DNA of 64,000 bases, taken from the NCBI GenBank assembly GCA_046349255.1, contig JAXMCR010000003.1:496001-560000 (forward strand), in the 5' to 3' direction. The first letter of the stretch is position 1. Each line of letters starts with the position of its first letter. Source of the stretch: DAIODI01 sp046349255. Its GTDB lineage: Bacteria; Pseudomonadota; Alphaproteobacteria; Rhizobiales; Aestuariivirgaceae. Both the position numbers and the translations under genes were made by a program. Shown one piece after another: positions 57,304 through 64,000 of the stretch. The notes beneath the pieces are model-generated. The model saw nothing but the letters and a program-made list of their open reading frames with translations. It searched no databases and was not told where the DNA came from.

Positions 57304-58635
57304 TCAGGCTGATCGTACGACCTCGGCCACGAGGTCGTATTCCTCGGCTTCGACGATCCGGGCATGGACCATCTGCCCGACCGCCAGCTGCGTTTCACCG
57401 GGCAGGAACACGTTGCCGTCGATTTCCGGCGCGTCCCACACGGTGCGTCCTACGGCTTCCCCGTTCTCGTCGTCGATCTCGTCGATCAGCACGTCGACCT
57501 CGCGGCCGACCTTGGCCGCCATGATCTCCGCCGAGATCTCGTTCTGGACCGCCATGAACCGATGCCAGCGCTCCTGCTTGACGGCGTCCGGCACCGGGTC
57601 GCCGAGCGCGTTCGCCGCCGCGCCCTGCACGGGCTCGTACTGGAAGCAGCCGGCGCGCTCGATCCGCGCTTCCTTCAGCCACGCGAGCAGCTCCTCGAAC
57701 TCGGCCTCCGTCTCGCCGGGGAAGCCGACGATGAACGTGGAGCGCAGCGCGAGGTCGGGCACCGCGCGACGCCACGCATGAATGCGGTCGAGCGTCTTCT
57801 CCTGGTTGGCCGGCCGCCGCATTGCCTTCAGCACGCGCGGCGAAGCGTGCTGGAACGGGATGTCGAGGTAGGGGAGCACCTTGCCGTCCGCCATCAGCGG
57901 CATCACGTCGTCGACGTGCGGGTAGGGGTAGACGTAGTGGAGCCGCACCCAGGCGCCGAGGTCGCCGAGTTCGCGCGCGAGGTCGAGGAAGCGCGCCGAC
58001 ACCTGGCGACCGCGGTAGGGGCTCGTCGCATACTTGAGGTCTACTCCGTACGCGGAGGTGTCCTGCGAGATGACCAGCAGTTCCTTGACGCCCGCCTTCA
58101 CGAGCCGCTCGGCTTCCGCCAGCACCGAACCAGCCGGACGCGAGACGAGGTCGCCGCGCAGACTCGGGATGATGCAGAACGAGCAGCGGTTGTTGCAGCC
58201 TTCGGAGATCTTGAGATACGCGTAGTGGCGCGGCGTCAGTCGCAGGCCCTGCGGCGGCACGAGGTCCATCTTCGGGTCGTGCAGCGGCGGCACCGCCTCG
58301 TGCACCGCCGAAACCACCGCCTCGTACTGTTGCGGGCCAGTTACCGCCAGCACGGCGGGGTGCGCGGCGCGGATCGCGTCGGCGTCGTTGCCCATGCAGC
58401 CGGTCACGATCACCCGGCCGTTCTCCGCGATCGCTTCGCCGATCGCCTCGAGGCTCTCGGCCTTGGCGCTGTCGAGGAACCCGCAGGTATTCACGATCAC
58501 CGCGTCCGCCCCCTGGTAGTCCGGCGAGAAGCGGTACCCTTCCGCGCGCAGCTGACTGAGGATCCGCTCGCTGTCGACGAGCGCCTTGGGGCAGCCGAGG
58601 CTGACGATGCCGATGGTCGGGACGCGGTGGCTCAT
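57304..58635 (-). CDS. rimO: ribosomal protein S12 methylthiotransferase RimO
   Basis: 443 residues. N-terminal MTTase domain with Cys15, Cys51 and Cys80 for one 4Fe-4S cluster; radical-SAM core with Cys147, Cys151 and Cys154 (EGCNNRCSFC) for the other; C-terminal TRAM domain. Adds a methylthio group to Asp89 of S12 (rpsL at 22939, target loop intact). The whole enzyme fits the usual ~440 residues. Confidence 0.95.
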   Translation of the reverse strand: MSHRVPTIGIVSLGCPKALVDSERILSQLRAEGYRFSPDYQGADAVIVNTCGFLDSAKAESLEAIGEAIAENGRVIVTGCMGNDADAIRAAHPAVLAVTGPQQYEAVVSAVHEAVPPLHDPKMDLVPPQGLRLTPRHYAYLKISEGCNNRCSFCIIPSLRGDLVSRPAGSVLAEAERLVKAGVKELLVISQDTSAYGVDLKYATSPYRGRQVSARFLDLARELGDLGAWVRLHYVYPYPHVDDVMPLMADGKVLPYLDIPFQHASPRVLKAMRRPANQEKTLDRIHAWRRAVPDLALRSTFIVGFPGETEAEFEELLAWLKEARIERAGCFQYEPVQGAAANALGDPVPDAVKQERWHRFMAVQNEISAEIMAAKVGREVDVLIDEIDDENGEAVGRTVWDAPEIDGNVFLPGETQLAVGQMVHARIVEAEEYDLVAEVVRSA

Positions 58636-58711
58636 GGCGGCCTCAGATGGCCTTCCACCGGGGCAGGGTCAAGCGCGATTTGCCATCCCGAAAACTACCC
58701 CCTTTGGCTGG

Positions 58712-58740
58712 TTTACCCGTGGGTTCCGCCCCGTTATAGA
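58712..58740 (+). promoter_or_regulatory. sigma-70-type promoter of pccA
   Basis: TTTACC (58712-58717), exactly 17 bases, TATAGA (58735-58740), 45 bases before the pccA start and in the rimO-pccA divergent gap. Confidence 0.55.
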
Positions 58741-58785
58741 ACCTCCATAGCGCTCGCGCCGGGGAAGGACCTGGGTTTTCCAACG

Positions 58786-60798
<2,013 letters not shown>

Positions 60799-60820
60799 CG
60801 ACCCAGCCGGAGGTGCCCGC

Positions 60821-61225
60821 ATGAAAGTCGATGGCGCGTGCTTCTGCGGTCAACTCACGTTCGAAGCGGAGATCGATCCGGAAACGGTCGAGCTGTGCCA
60901 TTGCAGCGATTGCCAGACGATCTCGAGCTCCGCGTTCCGCATCGTCGTTCCGGCCAAGCCTGACAGCTTCCGCCTGCTGAGCGGCACCCCGACCGTTTTT
61001 GTGAAGACGGCGGACAGCGGCAACCGGCGGGACCTCGCCTTCTGCCCGACCTGCGGAACGGCGATCTACTCGGCACCCGCCGGTGGCGCTCCCGGCTTCT
61101 TCGGCCTGCGCGCCGGGACCTTGCGGCAGCGCGACCAGCTCCAGCCGCGCCGGCAGTACTGGCTGCGGTCGTCGGTAGCGTGGCTCCACGACATGCCGAG
61201 CCTTCCCGGGCACGAAACCGAGTGA
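60821..61225 (+). CDS. GFA-family zinc protein
   Basis: 134 residues. Cysteine pattern of the glutathione-dependent formaldehyde-activating fold: C7/C9 (CFC), C26/C28/C31 (CHCSDC) and C75/C78 (CPTCG), binding two zincs. Most members are not Gfa itself, so a formaldehyde role is not assured. Overlaps the acylphosphatase start (GTGA). Confidence 0.88.
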   Translation: MKVDGACFCGQLTFEAEIDPETVELCHCSDCQTISSSAFRIVVPAKPDSFRLLSGTPTVFVKTADSGNRRDLAFCPTCGTAIYSAPAGGAPGFFGLRAGTLRQRDQLQPRRQYWLRSSVAWLHDMPSLPGHETE

Positions 61226-61506
61226 CGTCGCACACTTCCGTCCACGTCCTGATCCGCGGCCGCGTCCAGGGCGTCGGGTACCGCGCCTGGACGGCGGCGA
61301 GGGCCAGAGAGCTGAAGCTTACCGGATTCGTCCGCAATCGGCGCGACGGGGCTGTCGAGGCGGTCTTCGGGGGCGAGGCCCCCGCCGTGCAGAAGATGCT
61401 GGAGCTCTGCCGGGAGGGGCCGCTGGGCGCCCGCGTCACGGCGGTTGAAACGGTGGGCAAGGGCGTCAGCGCGTTTGCCGCGTTCGAGGTGCTGCCGACG
61501 GTCTAG
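61222..61506 (+). CDS. acyP: acylphosphatase
   Basis: 94 residues from GTG 61222. The phosphate loop is RGRVQGVGYR with Arg21; Asn39 in GFVRNRRDG completes the active site. Hydrolyses acyl phosphates. Translationally coupled to the GFA gene. Confidence 0.92.
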   Translation: MTSHTSVHVLIRGRVQGVGYRAWTAARARELKLTGFVRNRRDGAVEAVFGGEAPAVQKMLELCREGPLGARVTAVETVGKGVSAFAAFEVLPTV

Positions 61507-61523
61507 CCGAGATGAGGTCCCCC

Positions 61524-61645
61524 AAAACGAATGGCCCCGCGGGGAGGGGGACCCGCGGGGCCTACAACGAGGCGAGGACCGGTTCATGCAGGGGGATCGG
61601 GGAGGGGAGAACCGGAACTCGTATGCCCTCGAAGCGTCGTTGATG
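61524..61645 (-). ncRNA. candidate small RNA with C-rich loops
   Basis: On the minus strand a TATAAA box (61654-61649) is followed by a stem CCGGTTC/GAACCGG (61615-61609 and 61585-61579) whose loop contains CCCCTCCCC. A perfect 11-bp stem GGCCCCGCGGG/CCCGCGGGGCC (61533-61562) comes next, with loop TCCCCCTC, then ATTCGTTTT. The layout (~120 bases, two hairpins with exposed CCUCC-like loops, terminator) is that of alphaproteobacterial anti-Shine-Dalgarno small RNAs such as the alpha-r14/suhB and cuckoo groups. The T-run is on the minus side only, so it is not simply the acyP terminator. No good -35 is seen. Start is approximate. Confidence 0.4.
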
Positions 61646-61795
61646 CCGTTTATAGAGGCGTCAATCTGAATGTGACCTGAGTGGTGCGTTCATATTCGGT
61701 TAATCTCACCGGCCGCCTGCCCATGCCGCTTGACCAGCCCCGGCAAAAGCGCAAGAAAGCGGCCTCTCCGACACCGTCACGAAGGCGTCCCGCCG

Positions 61796-62401
61796 ATGCA
61801 GAAGTTCACCGTCCTCACCGCCGTCGCGGCCCCGCTGCCGATCGTCAATGTCGACACCGACATGATCATTCCGAAGCAGTACCTCAAGACGATCAAGCGG
61901 ACGGGCCTTGGCACGGCGCTCTTCAGCGAGATGCGCTACAAGGACGACGGCACGGACAATCCGGACTTCGTGCTGAACCAGCCTGCCTATCGGAAGGCGC
62001 AGATCCTGGTCACCGGCGACAATTTCGGCTGCGGATCGTCGCGCGAACACGCGCCGTGGGCGCTCCTCGACTTCGGCATCCGCTGCGTGATCGCCACCTC
62101 GTTTGCGGACATCTTCTACAACAACTGCTTCAAGAACGGCATTCTGCCGATCAAGCTGCCGCAGGCCGAGGTCGACAAGCTGATGGACGACGCCCGCCGC
62201 GGCGCCAATGCCACCGTGACCGTCGATCTCGAGGCGCAGGAAATCCGCGGGCCCGACGGCGGGGTGATCAAGTTCGAGGTGGATCCTTTCCGTCGGCACT
62301 GCCTCCTGAACGGCCTCGACGACATCGGCCTGACGATGGAAAAGCACCCGCATATCGAGGCCTACGAGACGAAAAAGGCCGCCGATCGGCCCTGGCTCTG
62401 A
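61796..62401 (+). CDS. leuD: 3-isopropylmalate dehydratase small subunit
   Basis: 201 residues from ATG 61796; an in-frame TTG/GTG extension to 61730 is not family-like. Swivel-domain motifs are VDTDMIIPKQYL and GDNFGCGSSREHAPWALLDF. Isomerises isopropylmalate with LeuC, which is not in the window. Confidence 0.95.
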   Translation: MQKFTVLTAVAAPLPIVNVDTDMIIPKQYLKTIKRTGLGTALFSEMRYKDDGTDNPDFVLNQPAYRKAQILVTGDNFGCGSSREHAPWALLDFGIRCVIATSFADIFYNNCFKNGILPIKLPQAEVDKLMDDARRGANATVTVDLEAQEIRGPDGGVIKFEVDPFRRHCLLNGLDDIGLTMEKHPHIEAYETKKAADRPWL

Positions 62402-62411
62402 CGCGAGCCCG

Positions 62412-62447
62412 AAAACGATCCGGCCCCGCTCAGGGGCGCGGGGCCGG
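62412..62447 (-). terminator. Rho-independent terminator on the minus strand after leuD
   Basis: CCGGCCCCGC and GCGGGGCCGG (62420-62429 and 62438-62447) form a 10-bp stem; on the minus strand it is followed by ATCGTTTTC. The plus strand has no T-run. It may end an unannotated leftward RNA from the 62448-62664 region, or serve leuD imperfectly. Confidence 0.55.
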
Positions 62448-62664
62448 TCGGAAAGAGAGAGGTCGGTTGTCGTTCGACGCTCCTTGCGAAGCGCCCAGGT
62501 TAGCCGCCTAGAGACAATCTTCCGTCCACTCCCTTTCTCTTGACCTGTTGCCAGGACCGCTTTGACGCGAACGCCCTGCCAAGGCACCAAGCCGTCACCG
62601 TCCAACGCAGTACCAAGCGAACCGTTGCATCAAATCTAGGAACGTCGGGCTGAACGGAACCTGA

Positions 62665-62682
62665 GGCGGGCGTTCACCCGCC
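62665..62682 (-). terminator. hairpin after lipB
   Basis: GGCGGG (62665-62670) and CCCGCC (62677-62682), 10 bases beyond the lipB stop. No T-run follows; weak or Rho-assisted. Confidence 0.4.
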
Positions 62683-62691
62683 GTTCATGCC

Positions 62692-63411
62692 TCAAGGCCG
62701 GTTTTCTGCGATTTCCACAGGGCCGAACACGCTTTCGAAACCCTGCCGCAAAGCAACATCCGTGACCGCCATCGAAGCCTTGGTGCCGAGGTCGGCCAGA
62801 CTCGTGACGCCGTGCTGACGCACGCCGCACGGCACGATTCCATCGAAGTGCGACAGGTCGGGATCGACGTTCAGGCTGATACCGTGAAAGGTGACCCAGC
62901 GGCGCACGCGGATGCCGATGGCGGCAATCTTGTCTTCGCGAGGTGGCTCGTCATCGCGCCTGACCCAGACGCCGACGCGATCCTCGCGGCGCTCGCCCTC
63001 GACTCCCAAGACCTTCAGTGTACGGATGAGCCAGGCTTCGAGGCCCGCCACGAACCCGCGCACGTCGCTGCCGCGCCTCGAGAGGTCCAGCATGACGTAG
63101 GCCACGCGCTGACCCGGCCCGTGGTACGTATACTGACCGCCGCGCCCCGTCCTGAACACTGGGAACCGATCCGGCGACACGAGGTCAGCTGGATTTGAGC
63201 TGGTGCCGGCGGTGTAGAGCGGCGGATGCTCGAGCAGCCAGACGCGTTCGCGTTCCTCGCCCGAGGCGATCCCCGCGGCGAGCCGCTCCATCCGCGCCAC
63301 AGCCTCCTCGTAGGGCGTCAGACCGGCCGTGATCTCCCAGACCACGGGTTTGCCACGGCGCAGCTTCTTCAGCGCGCCCGATAGATCATCGCGGTTGGCA
63401 TGTGCGTCCAT
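62692..63411 (-). CDS. lipB: lipoyl(octanoyl) transferase LipB
   Basis: 239 residues. Lys161 (REDKIAAIGIRV) and Cys195 (VPCGVRQHG) are the catalytic pair; GGQYTYHGPGQRVAYVMLDL binds the octanoyl chain. Transfers octanoate from ACP to lipoyl domains. Start ATG 63411 agrees with family length. Confidence 0.94.
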   Translation of the reverse strand: MDAHANRDDLSGALKKLRRGKPVVWEITAGLTPYEEAVARMERLAAGIASGEERERVWLLEHPPLYTAGTSSNPADLVSPDRFPVFRTGRGGQYTYHGPGQRVAYVMLDLSRRGSDVRGFVAGLEAWLIRTLKVLGVEGERREDRVGVWVRRDDEPPREDKIAAIGIRVRRWVTFHGISLNVDPDLSHFDGIVPCGVRQHGVTSLADLGTKASMAVTDVALRQGFESVFGPVEIAENRP

Positions 63412-63453
63412 CAGGCCGCTGATATAGCGCGCCGGGAAGCGCCTCCCAAGCCG

Positions 63454-63897
63454 TCAGAGATGGCTCGGGATATCGGCAACCGGGTGGCGGGTCAGGTCCT
63501 TGTCGAGCGTATGCGCCAGAACCTTCTGCACGGCCGGCGACAGCGCGGGGCGAAGCTGCCCGAGGGCCCGCGGCGGCGCCACGAGGCACAGCGAGCGAAC
63601 CCCCCTCTCACGCACCAACGTATCGAGCGCCGTCGCCACCCGCTTCAGGAACCGCTGTTCGGCGACGTCGTGCCAGTCGGTCGTCTCGACGCCCGAGCGG
63701 CTCGCCGACATGCTTTCGTGCACGCGGCCGGGCTTGTCCGAGCCCTGCTCGCGAGTAGGGGGATTCGCCTCGTCGTCGAGTTCCTCTGCAACGGAAAGGC
63801 TCGGCGTTTCCACGCTGCCGTCGTTGAGCAGGAACAACGCCTTGCGCCCATCCGCGACCACCACCAGCGCCCCGTTCATCAGCCTGAACTCAGCCAT
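63454..63897 (-). CDS. host attachment family protein
   Basis: 147 residues with the layout of the 'required for attachment to host cells' family: VVVADGRKALFLLNDGS near the start, a charged middle, and LCLVAPPRALGQLRPAL towards the end. The founding member was linked to root attachment by Agrobacterium; the fold is release-factor/ribonuclease-like and the biochemical role is unclear. GGGAG precedes the ATG. Nothing further is seen in the last 100 bases of the window. Confidence 0.82.
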   Translation of the reverse strand: MAEFRLMNGALVVVADGRKALFLLNDGSVETPSLSVAEELDDEANPPTREQGSDKPGRVHESMSASRSGVETTDWHDVAEQRFLKRVATALDTLVRERGVRSLCLVAPPRALGQLRPALSPAVQKVLAHTLDKDLTRHPVADIPSHL

Positions 63898-64000
63898 CGA
63901 ATAACTCCCTTCATTCCATTGGTGGAAAGGCTAAGTCGGAACGCACCATGGCGCCTTGATCGGCATCAACCTTCCCTCCTGATTGACCAAACAGGTCCGC

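Overview
The window is a 64 kb piece of a high-GC alphaproteobacterial chromosome, most likely Hyphomicrobiales (Rhizobiales). Supporting signs are the duplicated tuf genes, the alphaproteobacterial layout of the S10/spc/alpha ribosomal operons (no infA, rpmJ or rpsD in place), an ATP12-type F1-ATPase assembly chaperone, an exporter resembling the NdvA/ChvA cyclic-glucan transporters, a 'host attachment' family protein and long zinc-lid adenylate kinase. The genus cannot be fixed from the sequence alone.

Bases 1-5342 are accessory DNA with visibly lower GC. They hold the 3' part of a HerA-type ATPase gene, a convergent AIPR-family (abortive infection) gene, an XRE regulator with a possible 36-codon coupled ORF, an intergenic region with two short tandem repeats and repeated CGCACAAT half-sites, and a DUF4258 / XRE pair that looks like a toxin-antitoxin operon. 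The block stops exactly at the 3' end of a tRNA-Thr gene, a classic integration site, so it reads as the end of a genomic island carrying anti-phage functions.

Bases 5343-22500 are the translation/transcription core: a secreted repeat protein, rlmB, tRNA-Tyr, tRNA-Gly, tuf, tRNA-Trp, secE, nusG, rplKA, rplJL and rpoBC, closed by a strong terminator. Between rpoC and the str operon sit a GNAT acetyltransferase, an AT-rich orphan gene with an R-x4-H HEPN-like motif, and a VOC-family gene. Bases 22689-41291 are the str, S10, spc and alpha operons in one direction (rpsL to rplQ, with fusA, a second tuf, secY, adk and rpoA), ending in a terminator. Several leaders in this core are strongly structured and probably serve ribosomal-protein autoregulation.

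Bases 41311-48250 hold an ornithine/lysine decarboxylase, a divergent Lrp/AsnC regulator, a polar amino-acid uptake system (binding protein and two permeases, no ATPase here), a Deg-type periplasmic protease and rarA. Bases 48250-53523 hold marC, an NdvA-like exporter and a tight crcB / pseudouridine synthase / HAD phosphatase / ATP12 operon. Bases 53610-63900 hold pccB and pccA (propionyl-CoA carboxylase) separated by pabB-pabC, a tiny secreted protein and rimO, then a GFA protein, acylphosphatase, leuD, lipB and a host-attachment gene. On the minus strand beside leuD two C-rich-loop hairpins are followed by T-runs; the first has the layout of a small regulatory RNA with anti-Shine-Dalgarno loops.

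The most interesting candidates are the defence island at tRNA-Thr with its shared operator-like sites, the HEPN-like orphan inserted between rpoC and rpsL, and the possible small RNA between the acylphosphatase gene and leuD.
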